A stretch of 21,937 nt of DNA, from contig CAZBZG010000045.1 in NCBI GenBank assembly GCA_964496245.1, positions 1 through 21,937 of the forward strand, in the 5' to 3' direction. The translations under genes and the position numbers were made by a program. This document shows positions 1-7,583 of this stretch, one piece after another. Origin of the DNA: CAZBZG01 sp964496245. Lineage in GTDB: Bacteria; Planctomycetota; SZUA-567. The notes beneath the pieces were generated by a model, which worked only from the letters and a program-made list of their open reading frames with translations, was not told the DNA's origin and ran no database searches. Every line of letters starts with the position of its first letter. The first letter of the stretch is position 1.

Positions 1-777
1 ATCGGCAAACGCACGCAGAATGTGTCGATCACGCGAGACGTTTCGGGCGAAGGCGTTCAGCAGGCGCTTCTGAAGATGCTGGAAGGAACGGTGTGCAACG
101 TCCCCCCGCAGGGCGGACGAAAGCACCCGGAACAGCGCTACATCCAGATCGACACCTCGAACATCCTCTTCATCTGCGGCGGCACCTTCGATGGACTCGA
201 GGAGATCATCGGCCGGCGCGTGGGCCACATGTCGATCGGCTTCCACCGGGAGCAGGGCAAGACCGCCGATCGGGAGCTCGGCGACCTGCTCGCCCAGGTC
301 GACACCGATGACCTGCTCGAATACGGCATGATTCCCGAATTGATCGGGCGGCTGCCCGTGGTCGCCCCCATCCGCCCCCTCGACGAGGACGCGCTGATCC
401 GAGTCATGCAGGAACCCAAGAACGCCCTCCTGCGGCAGTACGAGTACTTCTTCGAAGTGGAGGAGGCCGAGCTCGCCTTCAAGGATTCTGGACTGCACGC
501 CATTGCCCAGAAGGCGATCGCCAAGGAGACGGGAGCGCGGGCGCTGCGGGGGATTCTCGAAGATCTGCTCGTGGAATTGATGTTCGACCTTCCGGAGCTT
601 CCCGGGCCGTGCGCATTCGAGATCGACGGAGAATTCGTGGAACTCGGGTGGCCGGCCTATCGGGACAAGCACCAGCTGACCCAGCCGGGGAAAAACAAGG
701 CGCGTCGGAAAGCCGGGCGGAAGTCGAAGAAAGAGGGGAAGGCGCCGCCGGAATCCGAGGAGCGCGAAAGCGCCTGA
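1..777 (+). CDS. clpX: ATP-dependent Clp protease ATP-binding subunit ClpX, C-terminal part (5' end outside window)
   Basis: ClpX is the hexameric AAA+ unfoldase that recognises tagged cytosolic substrates and threads them into ClpP. The window enters the gene inside its AAA+ domain; 258 residues are visible. Seen: the SITRDVSGEGVQQALLK block at residues 9-25, the substrate-contacting GGRKH loop (38-42), the ClpP-docking IGF tripeptide (79-81), the GRLPVV arginine-finger segment (116-121, Arg117) and the sensor-2 GAR motif (178-180). The C-terminal small domain follows. With IGF intact the protein should dock on a ClpP, which is not in the window. Residues from about 221 form a Lys/Arg-rich, then acidic tail beyond the usual end of the family. 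The Walker A and zinc-binding domains lie upstream and cannot be checked. No internal stop or frameshift is seen. Identification is firm. Confidence 0.97.
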   Translation: MGKRTQNVSITRDVSGEGVQQALLKMLEGTVCNVPPQGGRKHPEQRYIQIDTSNILFICGGTFDGLEEIIGRRVGHMSIGFHREQGKTADRELGDLLAQVDTDDLLEYGMIPELIGRLPVVAPIRPLDEDALIRVMQEPKNALLRQYEYFFEVEEAELAFKDSGLHAIAQKAIAKETGARALRGILEDLLVELMFDLPELPGPCAFEIDGEFVELGWPAYRDKHQLTQPGKNKARRKAGRKSKKEGKAPPESEERESA

Positions 778-812
778 TGCGGGACTCTGCGGGGCCGGAG
801 CAGGGCCGCACC

Positions 813-843
813 GATAGCGGGATCAAGTCTCCCCGCCGCTATC
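813..843. terminator. possible bidirectional hairpin between convergent clpX and rpoZ
   Basis: GATAGCGG at 813-820 pairs perfectly with CCGCTATC at 836-843 across a 15-base loop. It lies just past the clpX stop and includes the last codons of rpoZ, where a shared terminator would be expected. There is no T-run on either side, so it is not a canonical Rho-independent terminator. Weak call. Confidence 0.3.
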
Positions 844-1104
844 CTCGATACCCAGAATATCCAGATCGGTCTCTTCGCCCTTGAGCGCTTCCTGGGGCAC
901 CTCGAGCCAGATCTTGTCTTCGTCCACCTCGCGGCAGACCGCCGACAGCAACGCCTCGTTCTCCTGGCGTTCCACGAGCAGGGGGGCGCCGCGGTTGATC
1001 TGGATCAGACGTTGCGAGACGAGATAGGTGAGACGATGGCGACCGCCCACCTTCTCGGAGAGACGGTCGAGCTTGATGTCGTGCAGCGAATCGTAGAGAT
1101 CCAA
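823..1104 (-). CDS. rpoZ: DNA-directed RNA polymerase subunit omega
   Basis: A 93-residue protein matching the omega subunit, which helps assemble and stabilise RNA polymerase. The core SEKVGGRHRLTYLVSQR (residues 16-32), followed by INRGAPLLVE and then CREVDEDKIWLE, follows the family pattern of a first helix, a basic helix and a PLV segment before the conserved regulatory helix. The KVGGR form recalls omega proteins of Planctomycetes and relatives rather than the E. coli type. The start is taken as TTG at 1104 because AGGAAAGG stands 9 bases upstream and the encoded N-terminus has omega-like length. The open frame continues upstream, but that part looks non-coding. A promoter lies about 110 bases upstream. 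The acidic C-terminus (GEETDLDILGIEDSGGET) is typical of small omegas. Short and divergent, so family assignment is good but not certain. Confidence 0.8.
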   Translation of the reverse strand: MDLYDSLHDIKLDRLSEKVGGRHRLTYLVSQRLIQINRGAPLLVERQENEALLSAVCREVDEDKIWLEVPQEALKGEETDLDILGIEDSGGET

Positions 1105-1222
1105 GGGACGCGTCCTTTCCTCGTGGGCGCGCGGACTCGGCCGGCACGCCCGCCGGCAGTGGTCCGCCTGGAGAACGAGCGTCGTTCCAATCGGTCCCGT
1201 CGCTCGGGTCCGCGGAGGGACT

Positions 1223-1251
1223 ACTCTACGGCTGGGCGGGCCGGCGGTCAA
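1223..1251 (-). promoter_or_regulatory. sigma70-type promoter for rpoZ
   Basis: Read on the minus strand: -35 TTGACC (1251-1246), a 17-base spacer, and -10 TAGAGT (1228-1223). Transcription would begin near 1216 and leave a leader of about 110 bases before the rpoZ TTG. The leader contains a GCCGGC/GCCGGC hairpin with a 6-base loop near 1142-1159. The match was judged by eye. Confidence 0.6.
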
Positions 1252-1332
1252 GCAGAAAATGATCGGCCCCTCGGGGCGGTTCCCTCGGCGCTCCCGCGGT
1301 CCCCGGAAGGCCATGGGAGGCTGTGATTTCCC

Positions 1333-1361
1333 TTGACAAGGTTCGAGAGAACACGTAGAGT
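1333..1361 (+). promoter_or_regulatory. sigma70-type promoter for the STAS-thioesterase-TPR-lpxK genes
   Basis: A perfect -35 TTGACA (1333-1338), a 17-base spacer and -10 TAGAGT (1356-1361). It faces away from the rpoZ promoter, whose -10 has the same hexamer. The expected leader of about 80 bases holds a 6-bp hairpin, CACACG (1400-1405) with CGTGTG (1411-1416). No other promoter is evident before lpxK, so it may drive the whole plus-strand run. Confidence 0.65.
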
Positions 1362-1445
1362 TGGTTGCACAATGGATGGGCAGGTGCTGGCAAGGACAGC
1401 ACACGAGTACCGTGTGTCTCCCGGGATCCAAAAGGGGGGTTGTCG

Positions 1446-1811
1446 GTGGACGAGCAGGGGTTTGAGTTGGTCGGCAATACCCTGAAGGTGTCGGTCGATC
1501 TCGATCTGGATGCGGAAGAGGGATTCAAGAAGTCCGCCGAGAAGCTGCTGGCGGCTTCCGACAAAGAGCTCTATCTGGATCTGAGCGAAGTCGGATTCAT
1601 CGGAAGCTCGTTTTTCGGCCAGATGTTCGTCCTCAACTACAAGGTCAAGAAGGACGGCCGCACCCTGACCCTGCGTACGCCCCGGCGCTTGATGTCGATT
1701 ATGGAACTCTTGGGACTTCCACAACTTCTGCAGATCGAGGTCGTGGATCCCGAGCCCCCCGAACCCTCGGAGGACACCGGAGCAGCCGCAGAGGAAGAGG
1801 GCGCCTCCTGA
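1446..1811 (+). CDS. STAS-domain protein (anti-sigma factor antagonist type)
   Basis: A 121-residue cytosolic protein with a single STAS domain, the fold of SpoIIAA/RsbV anti-anti-sigma factors. Seen: the strand-helix unit ELYLDLSEVGFIGSSFFGQM at 41-60, with two serines at 54-55 where SpoIIAA-type proteins carry the phosphorylatable Ser, then the helix YKVKKDGRTLTL and the closing RLMSIMELLGL helix (81-91). A very acidic tail follows (about 98-121). The start is taken as GTG 1446 because a GGGGGG run stands 6 bases upstream; TTG 1440 is an alternative. Family members reverse inhibition of a sigma factor or tune partner proteins when dephosphorylated. No anti-sigma kinase, phosphatase or sigma factor is nearby, so the partner is unknown. 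A good promoter precedes it, and the thioesterase gene follows 22 bases later. Confidence 0.75.
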   Translation: MDEQGFELVGNTLKVSVDLDLDAEEGFKKSAEKLLAASDKELYLDLSEVGFIGSSFFGQMFVLNYKVKKDGRTLTLRTPRRLMSIMELLGLPQLLQIEVVDPEPPEPSEDTGAAAEEEGAS

Positions 1812-1833
1812 TCTCCGGCCGCAGGGGCGCGCC

Positions 1834-2280
1834 ATGCTCACCATTCCGCGCCATGCCCACAGGACATCCTACCGCGTCTGCTACGCCGACACCGACCGGA
1901 TGGGACGCCTCTACCATGCCCAGTACTTCGTCCTGTTCGAGCGGGGCCGCACCGAATTGCTCCGCGCGGCCGGTCGCCCGTATGCCCGGCTCGAGGATGA
2001 GGGTGTCTTCCTTCCCGTCCGGCAGTGCGAAGCCCGGTACTACGGGTCGGTGATGTACGACGATGCCTTGGAACTGCATACCTGGATCGCGCGGCTCCGT
2101 CGTGCCAGCGCTACGTTTGTGACCAGCGCCAGCCGGCAGGGAAACCCAAGCGTGCTTGCGGTGGGACGAGTGGAACTGGTCTGCATCTCTGCCGGCGGAC
2201 AGCCTCGCCCCCTTTCGTCGGATCTAGCGAAGGCGATCGCTCCGTTTGTGGTCGAGGATGGAACTGGCACGAGCCAGTAG
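1834..2280 (+). CDS. acyl-CoA thioesterase, YbgC/4HBT hotdog family
   Basis: A 148-residue protein of the 4-hydroxybenzoyl-CoA thioesterase superfamily, which hydrolyses acyl-CoA or acyl-ACP thioesters in the cytosol. The signature YADTDRMGRLYHAQYFVLFE (residues 17-36) aligns with the YbgC active-site loop; Asp21 corresponds to the catalytic aspartate and is followed by the buried helix FERGRTELLRAAG. Length is normal for the family. ATG 1834 has AGGGG about 8 bases upstream. In Proteobacteria ybgC heads the tol-pal cluster and acts on phospholipid-related acyl-CoAs. Here it is followed by a large exported TPR protein and lpxK, with no TolQRA, so an envelope-lipid role is only an inference. 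The substrate cannot be told from sequence. Its 3' end carries the ribosome-binding site of the next gene. Confidence 0.85.
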   Translation: MLTIPRHAHRTSYRVCYADTDRMGRLYHAQYFVLFERGRTELLRAAGRPYARLEDEGVFLPVRQCEARYYGSVMYDDALELHTWIARLRRASATFVTSASRQGNPSVLAVGRVELVCISAGGQPRPLSSDLAKAIAPFVVEDGTGTSQ

Positions 2281-2291
2281 AGGAATACGCG

Positions 2292-5200
2292 GTGGCGGTG
2301 CTCGATCGAATGAGCCTGTGCGCGCTGCTCCTCGCGGGGCCGCTTTCGGCGTCCGCGGGCGAATCGGCGACCGACACCACAACACCAGCGGCTCCCGTTC
2401 CTGTGCAGGCCAACCTGCGCCGCGCGAAACGGTACTTTGACGGCGGCCGTTTTGCCCAGGCCGAAGCTATCTACGCCGACCTGCTCAAAAAGGGCGCCAT
2501 CGAGGATCTCCACCGCGTCGAGGGCGCACGTTTCTATTGGGCGCGGTGCCGACTGGAACAAGCGACGTCTTCCGAAGAACTGAAGCGAGCAATCCAGCTG
2601 TTCCGCAAGGTGGCCGAGAACAGACTGCATCTCGACAACCCCGTCTACGACAAGGCGGCCCGCTTCTCGATCGGCCGCGCCTTTCTCAAGGCCGGTCAGC
2701 CGACCGAGGCGGCGGCGGCTTTGCGGGACGTGCTCGAACGCGAGCCCCCGCCGGAACTGGAGGCAGAGACGCGCTGGTACTGCGCCAAGGCCCTGCAAAT
2801 GCAGGCCGACGGTTTGCAGGCGAGGACCGGGCCGTCAGGGAAACCGGCGGACAGTCGGCGGAAGGTGTTGCTGCGCGAGGCCGTAGGCATGTTGAGGGAA
2901 ATCACCATGGCCCATCCCCGTAGCGCCCACGCCGAGAAGGCCGAGGTCGATCTCATCCGCCTCTACATGGACCTCCGACAGCATCAGAAGGCGATTATGC
3001 GGGCGGGCGATTTCCTGAAGCGCCCCCGCGCGACCAAGGCCAACCGCGCCCGCGTCCTGCTTTTTCGCGCGCAATGCGCCTACAGCCAGGGCGAGCTCAA
3101 TGCCGCGGTACACTTCTACGGACAGCTTCTGGAGGGGGAGGACCTGCCGCCGAAGGTCCGCTTGGATGCGCTCTACGAGCTCGGGTGGGGGCTGTCCCGC
3201 TTGGCACAGACGGCCGGGGGGGAAGCCTTCCTGCGCATGCTGAGCCGTGCGCGGCGACGCATGTCCCAGGCGCTTCGAGCCATGCCCGAGACGGACAGCC
3301 GCCGCAACTCGGCGCTGTACATCCTTGCCGAGGTACTCGTCAAGCTCGGCGAATACCGGGAAGCCACGGAACGGCTCGAACCGCTTCTCCAGAATGCCGC
3401 GTGGCGGGGACGGGCCCACTACGTGGCCGGGCAGGCCTGCCGGGGGCGGCATGACTACAACCAGGCGCTCACACATTTTAAAAAGGCGTTCGCGGCGGTC
3501 GAACAGCAGCGGCCGAGTCGCTTCCTCGTGGAGGTCTTGCGCCATCTGGCCGAATTGGAGACCGAGCGCCGGGCCTACGGAGAGGCGCTCCAGTATTACC
3601 GCCGTATGGGCACGGCAGCCAGAGAGCTTCGCGACTACGCGACACTTGCGGCATCCGAATTGGGCATTGCGAAATCGCTGATCGATCTCGTCGGCCCCCA
3701 GGAGTCGCAAGCCGAAGCGGAGGAGGCGGCCGCGCCAGCGGAAGATGGCGACAGGCGCCCGCCCGGGATCCACCATCTGGACAAAGCCATCGCTGTGTTG
3801 GAACGGCTGCGCAAGCGGTACAAGGACCGCGTCCGCGCAGACGAACTCGCGTACGAGGAGGGCCGAGCGGATTTCTACACGGCCCTCGTGCTTCACTGGG
3901 CCGCGCTGGCCAAGGGAGAGCGCCGGGACCATCGCGTCGATCAGGTACTGCAGCTTCATGCGCAGGCCGCCAAGCACCTGGAAGCGTCGCGGAAGGCCAA
4001 TCCCCGGGGGCACTGGGCCCCCTGGGCGAGCTTCACGCTGGGTCGCGCGCGGGCGGCTGAAGGCGCCTATCTCGAGCGAGAGGCCGCTCGTCTGCACCGC
4101 GCGGGGCGCCTGGCGGAAGCCGAAAGCCGTCGGCACGAGGCGCGCGAACGGCTCGAGTGGGCGCTGGCACCGTTCCGCGACGCCATACACACATCCGACC
4201 GCGATGCCCTGCTGCGCGCCAGGTCCCGCATGCGACTGGGTGAAGTCTACTTCCAGTTGGAAGCGTATGCCAAAGCTGTCGAGCCCTTCCGCGCCGTGGC
4301 CAACGACCCGGAAATGCCCGAACGATTCCGGTTTCCGGCCACCCGCGCATGGGCCGAGGCGCTGGACCGCCTGGGACGCACCGACGAGGGGGTGCGCCGG
4401 CTTCGGCCCCACATAGAGCGCGATCCCGCGTCCGCCATCCTTGCGGGACGATTGCTCGAGAAGCTGCAACGCCCGCGCGAAGCCTATCAGAGCTACCGAG
4501 CGGCTGTGCCGGCCGCAGACGCGGCGCACCAGCGAAATGTGGCAGCCGAGGCCCGCTACCGTGCCTCCCGTCTGGCCCTGCGGAAGGCGGCACAGATCGT
4601 CCCCGCATCCGAGGAGGAGGCCTTTCGGCGCACCGCCGAGAAGGGACTCCGCAAGCTGGCGAGTGACGATCCCCAAACGGATTGGGCAAGCCAGGCGCTT
4701 CTGGAACTCGGGGCCCATCTCCTGGAGACGGGGCGCTGGCAGGAGGCGGTCCGTCTGGCAGAGAAGACCGCGGCGGAGACAGGGGCATCGGGACTTTTCG
4801 GGAATGTGATCCACCAGACAGCCTACCTGCTCAAGGGGCGGGCATTGCTCGCAGGCCGCCGTCCGTCGGCTGCGGCAGAGGCCCTGGAGGAGGCGATCGA
4901 TGTGCCGGGCAGAGCCGCGCATCAACGCGCGCTGCGGGCAGCTGCTACGCGGGAACTCGGGAACGTGGCCCGTGCCAGCGGCGATCCGAAGAAAGCGCTC
5001 GATCGGTACGGCGACGCCTTCGCGAGATATCCCGACGTTGCGAGCGAGGCCGACCAGGCGCGCGTTGCGACAACCGAGGTCCATCTGGAGCTCTGGCAGG
5101 AGGCGATGAACAGCGCCCGCGCTCAATCGGATGATGCGCTGGCCCAAGCCCGACGCGCGCAGGCCCGGCAACATCTGGAGCGGGCCTACAGGGTCTTGGA

Positions 5201-5297
5201 AGGCGGCCAGGACCGCGCTCTCATGCTGGAGACGCGCCGCCGTCTCGACCAGGCGGTCAAGCAGGCGGAGGAGCGAAGGCGGACCGGGGGCCTTTGA
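2292..5297 (+). CDS. large exported tetratricopeptide-repeat protein
   Basis: A 1001-residue alpha-helical repeat protein of unknown function. GTG 2292 is chosen because AGAGGA stands 7 bases upstream and the resulting N-terminus reads as a signal peptide: MAVLDR, a hydrophobic stretch MSLCALLLAGPLSASA, then a likely cleavage before GESAT. A Thr/Pro/Ala linker leads into repeats. I can pick out about twelve TPR-like units, for example RAKRYFDGGRFAQAEAIYAD, LGEYREATERLEPLL, HDYNQALTHFKKAF, AYGEALQYYRRM, LEAYAKAVEPFR and GDPKKALDRYGDAFARYP. No enzyme motif or C-terminal anchor is seen, and the end is basic and Gln/Arg-rich. TPR arrays mediate protein-protein contacts; a periplasmic scaffold is plausible. 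It lies 11 bases after the thioesterase and 41 before lpxK, consistent with envelope biogenesis, but that is inference from position only. Confidence 0.8.
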   Translation: MAVLDRMSLCALLLAGPLSASAGESATDTTTPAAPVPVQANLRRAKRYFDGGRFAQAEAIYADLLKKGAIEDLHRVEGARFYWARCRLEQATSSEELKRAIQLFRKVAENRLHLDNPVYDKAARFSIGRAFLKAGQPTEAAAALRDVLEREPPPELEAETRWYCAKALQMQADGLQARTGPSGKPADSRRKVLLREAVGMLREITMAHPRSAHAEKAEVDLIRLYMDLRQHQKAIMRAGDFLKRPRATKANRARVLLFRAQCAYSQGELNAAVHFYGQLLEGEDLPPKVRLDALYELGWGLSRLAQTAGGEAFLRMLSRARRRMSQALRAMPETDSRRNSALYILAEVLVKLGEYREATERLEPLLQNAAWRGRAHYVAGQACRGRHDYNQALTHFKKAFAAVEQQRPSRFLVEVLRHLAELETERRAYGEALQYYRRMGTAARELRDYATLAASELGIAKSLIDLVGPQESQAEAEEAAAPAEDGDRRPPGIHHLDKAIAVLERLRKRYKDRVRADELAYEEGRADFYTALVLHWAALAKGERRDHRVDQVLQLHAQAAKHLEASRKANPRGHWAPWASFTLGRARAAEGAYLEREAARLHRAGRLAEAESRRHEARERLEWALAPFRDAIHTSDRDALLRARSRMRLGEVYFQLEAYAKAVEPFRAVANDPEMPERFRFPATRAWAEALDRLGRTDEGVRRLRPHIERDPASAILAGRLLEKLQRPREAYQSYRAAVPAADAAHQRNVAAEARYRASRLALRKAAQIVPASEEEAFRRTAEKGLRKLASDDPQTDWASQALLELGAHLLETGRWQEAVRLAEKTAAETGASGLFGNVIHQTAYLLKGRALLAGRRPSAAAEALEEAIDVPGRAAHQRALRAAATRELGNVARASGDPKKALDRYGDAFARYPDVASEADQARVATTEVHLELWQEAMNSARAQSDDALAQARRAQARQHLERAYRVLEGGQDRALMLETRRRLDQAVKQAEERRRTGGL

Positions 5298-5338
5298 ATA
5301 CAGCCCGGCACACATCGCCGGTACCGTGGTGAGCTGGC

Positions 5339-6388
5339 ATGGAACACCTCGTACGATCCATCCTGGAAGGGCGGCGCCCCGGCCCCGGCGGCGCTGTGCT
5401 CCGCATGATTTTGGCCCCGCTGGGGCTGGCCTACGGGTGCCTTGCGGCCGGACGTACGGCAGCGTACCGCTATGGCCTCCTCGCCTCCCATCGCGTCGAA
5501 GTGCCGGTCATCAGTGTGGGCAACTTGACCGTCGGCGGAACGGGCAAGACGCCATTTGTCGTCTTGCTGGCACGCTATCTGTCCGACGCTGGCCGGCGGC
5601 CCGCGATTCTCCTGCGCGGCTATGGATCCGCGGAACCGCAAGCCGCCGACGAAGCCAGGCTCCTCGGACAGCTCCTGCCCGATATCGCCGTGCATCCCCA
5701 TCCGGATCGTGTGCGGGCGGCGCAGGAGGCCGTCGAGCGAGGCGCGGATGTCCTGGTACTCGACGACGGCTTTCAGCATCACCGCCTACAGCGGAACCTC
5801 GACATCGTGCTGCTGGATGCCACCGCTCCGTGGGGCGGAGGGCTTCCGCTGCCCGCCGGCCTGCTCCGCGAGTTCCCTCGTGCGATCCGACGCGCTGATG
5901 TGGTGTGCCTTACGCGGACATCCGCACACGAAGCCGAATCGTCCGCCCCATCGCAGAAGCTCGCAATCCTTCACCGCCTCGTTCCGCAAACACCCGTCGC
6001 CTGTGCAGCCGTTCGGCCGGTGCGGCTACGCGATTTGAATGGTCGATCCCATCCCCTGGAGACGCTGGCCGGCCGGCGGGTGGCAGCACTTGCGGGCATC
6101 GCGCGGCCGGACGCGTTCTCCAAGACCCTCCGCGAGCTCGGGGCCGAAATCGCGTGCTCCTTCGCCCTTCCGGACCACCATGCTTATCCGCCCGGCGCGG
6201 CCGACCGTTTCCTCGCCCGGGGCAAAGCGGAAGGCATCCCCCTCGTGACCACCGAGAAGGACGCGGTCAAGCTCACCGAACAGGTGACCGGCCCCGACCG
6301 GGAACGGGTCTGGGTGCTGGGCATCGAACTGGAGATCTGGAAGGGCGGGGAGGCCCTCTTCAGCCGCCTGCAGGAAGCGATTCCGTGA
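5339..6388 (+). CDS. lpxK: tetraacyldisaccharide 4'-kinase LpxK
   Basis: LpxK phosphorylates the 4' position of tetraacyldisaccharide 1-phosphate to give lipid IVA, on the cytoplasmic face of the inner membrane. The 349-residue length is typical. Seen: a hydrophobic N-terminal segment (about 20-48) that would bind the membrane, the P-loop GNLTVGGTGKTP (61-72), LLRGYGS (91-97), the family signature LDDGFQHHRL (141-150), the DHHAY segment and the closing VTTEKDAVKL near the C-terminus. ATG 5339 is used; the upstream GGTGAG is a weak ribosome-binding site. Other lipid A genes are not in the window, so this step is separated from the rest of the pathway. The last 29 bases overlap the 3' end of ribD on the opposite strand. 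Its presence is the main evidence for a lipopolysaccharide outer membrane. Confidence 0.95.
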   Translation: MEHLVRSILEGRRPGPGGAVLRMILAPLGLAYGCLAAGRTAAYRYGLLASHRVEVPVISVGNLTVGGTGKTPFVVLLARYLSDAGRRPAILLRGYGSAEPQAADEARLLGQLLPDIAVHPHPDRVRAAQEAVERGADVLVLDDGFQHHRLQRNLDIVLLDATAPWGGGLPLPAGLLREFPRAIRRADVVCLTRTSAHEAESSAPSQKLAILHRLVPQTPVACAAVRPVRLRDLNGRSHPLETLAGRRVAALAGIARPDAFSKTLRELGAEIACSFALPDHHAYPPGAADRFLARGKAEGIPLVTTEKDAVKLTEQVTGPDRERVWVLGIELEIWKGGEALFSRLQEAIP

Positions 6389-7505
6389 TCGCGGAGGGCA
6401 ACCACTCCCACGGTCCCACCCGGCCGCGCACGCGCACATTGTCGGCCAACCGGTGCACCTCGAGATGCGTCACGACCCGGGCTTCAGACATCGAAGCGGT
6501 GCCCATGCCGGCCACGGGGGAGAGGGCCTCGGCCCCGCCGATGAGCTTGTTGCCGAGGTAGACCTCGATCTCGTCCACCAGAGACGCTTCGAGCAGCGCG
6601 CCGGCCAACGTCGCCCCTCCTTCGCAGAACACCGTCCGAACGCCCCGTTCGGCCAGCGCCTCGAGACCGGCCGACAGATCTACCCGGTCCTGCGCCGCAG
6701 GCACACGGAGCACCGTGGCTCCCGCCCCCTCCAGTTGCTCCACACGCGCGTCGGTGGCTGCATCCGTGGTCACCACGACAATCTCGCCCGCGCCCTCTTG
6801 GAAGACGCGCGCAGTGCGGGAGAGGCGGCAGGTGCTGTCGAGGATGACACGGCGCGGCTGGGGGCGGGCCGCATCGCGTACGGTCAGCCGCGGGTTGTCC
6901 ACCAGCGCGGTGCGCACGCCAATCATGACCGCATCGTGCTGCGCCCGGCTCGCCTGAACGGAGGCGCGGGCCAGCCCATTGCTGACCCATCGGCTGTCGC
7001 CGCTCCGGCTCGCGATCTTGCCATCCAGGGTCATGGCGTACTTGAGCGCCACAAAGGGACGGCCCGTGGCCAGGCATTTGAGGAACCCCCGTATGACGTA
7101 CGCCGCCTCGGCTGCCAGAAGCCCCGTCTCCACGACGACACCAGCGGCTTCGAGGACGGCCCGTCCGTCTCCACTCTCCGGATGGGGATCGTCCAAGGCC
7201 GCCACCACGCGCCGCACGCCAGCCTCGATCAGCGCCCGGGTGCACGGCGGCGTCTTCCCTTCGTGCGCGCAGGGCATGAGCGTGACGTACGCCGTAGCGC
7301 CCTGTGCCCGTTGGCCCGCCTGGAGCAGGGCCCGCTGCTCCGCGTGCGGCCCGCCAAAGGCCTCATGGAAGCCCTCCCCCACCGCATCTGCCCCGCGGGC
7401 GAGCACGCAGCCCACCGGCGGGTTGGGGCTCACCCGCCCCTGGCCCTGCTTCGCTAAGGCGAGAGCCCGCAGCATGTGCTCGCGGTCCATGTCGCTGAGG
7501 GCCAT
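6360..7505 (-). CDS. ribD: bifunctional riboflavin biosynthesis protein RibD (deaminase/reductase)
   Basis: RibD carries out two successive steps of riboflavin synthesis: deamination of the pyrimidine formed by GTP cyclohydrolase II, then NADPH-dependent reduction of its ribose side chain. In the 381-residue form, the N-terminal deaminase has zinc ligands His54 (GPHAEQRAL, with Glu56 as proton shuttle), Cys79 and Cys88 in PCAHEGKTPPC. The reductase begins near residue 155 with RPFVALKYAMTLDGKIA and contains WVSNG, DNPRLTVR and CEGGATLAGALL. Both domains look complete. ATG 7505 is chosen (AAGGGG 11 bases upstream); GTG 7535 and ATG 7490 are alternatives. It stands 78 bases after the CNNM gene as the last member of the minus-strand run. 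No ribE, ribBA or ribH is nearby and no FMN riboswitch is visible upstream. Confidence 0.95.
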   Translation of the reverse strand: MALSDMDREHMLRALALAKQGQGRVSPNPPVGCVLARGADAVGEGFHEAFGGPHAEQRALLQAGQRAQGATAYVTLMPCAHEGKTPPCTRALIEAGVRRVVAALDDPHPESGDGRAVLEAAGVVVETGLLAAEAAYVIRGFLKCLATGRPFVALKYAMTLDGKIASRSGDSRWVSNGLARASVQASRAQHDAVMIGVRTALVDNPRLTVRDAARPQPRRVILDSTCRLSRTARVFQEGAGEIVVVTTDAATDARVEQLEGAGATVLRVPAAQDRVDLSAGLEALAERGVRTVFCEGGATLAGALLEASLVDEIEVYLGNKLIGGAEALSPVAGMGTASMSEARVVTHLEVHRLADNVRVRGRVGPWEWLPSAITESLPAGG

Positions 7506-7583
7506 GACTCCACGAACCCCTTTCCGCTCCATCACGGCGGCCGCGGGCGGCTGCCGATGCCGAACGCGTCGCAGCGCATCATC

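Noticed and set aside
2025..2291. A possible longer N-terminus for the TPR protein overlapping the thioesterase.
   Set aside because: It would bury the signal peptide and overlap the thioesterase active-site domain; the GTG at 2292 has a good ribosome-binding site.
2835..5315. A minus-strand open frame of 826 codons opposite the TPR gene.
   Set aside because: Codon-bias shadow: the plus-strand frame has a ribosome-binding site, signal peptide and repeats, while this frame shows no motifs.
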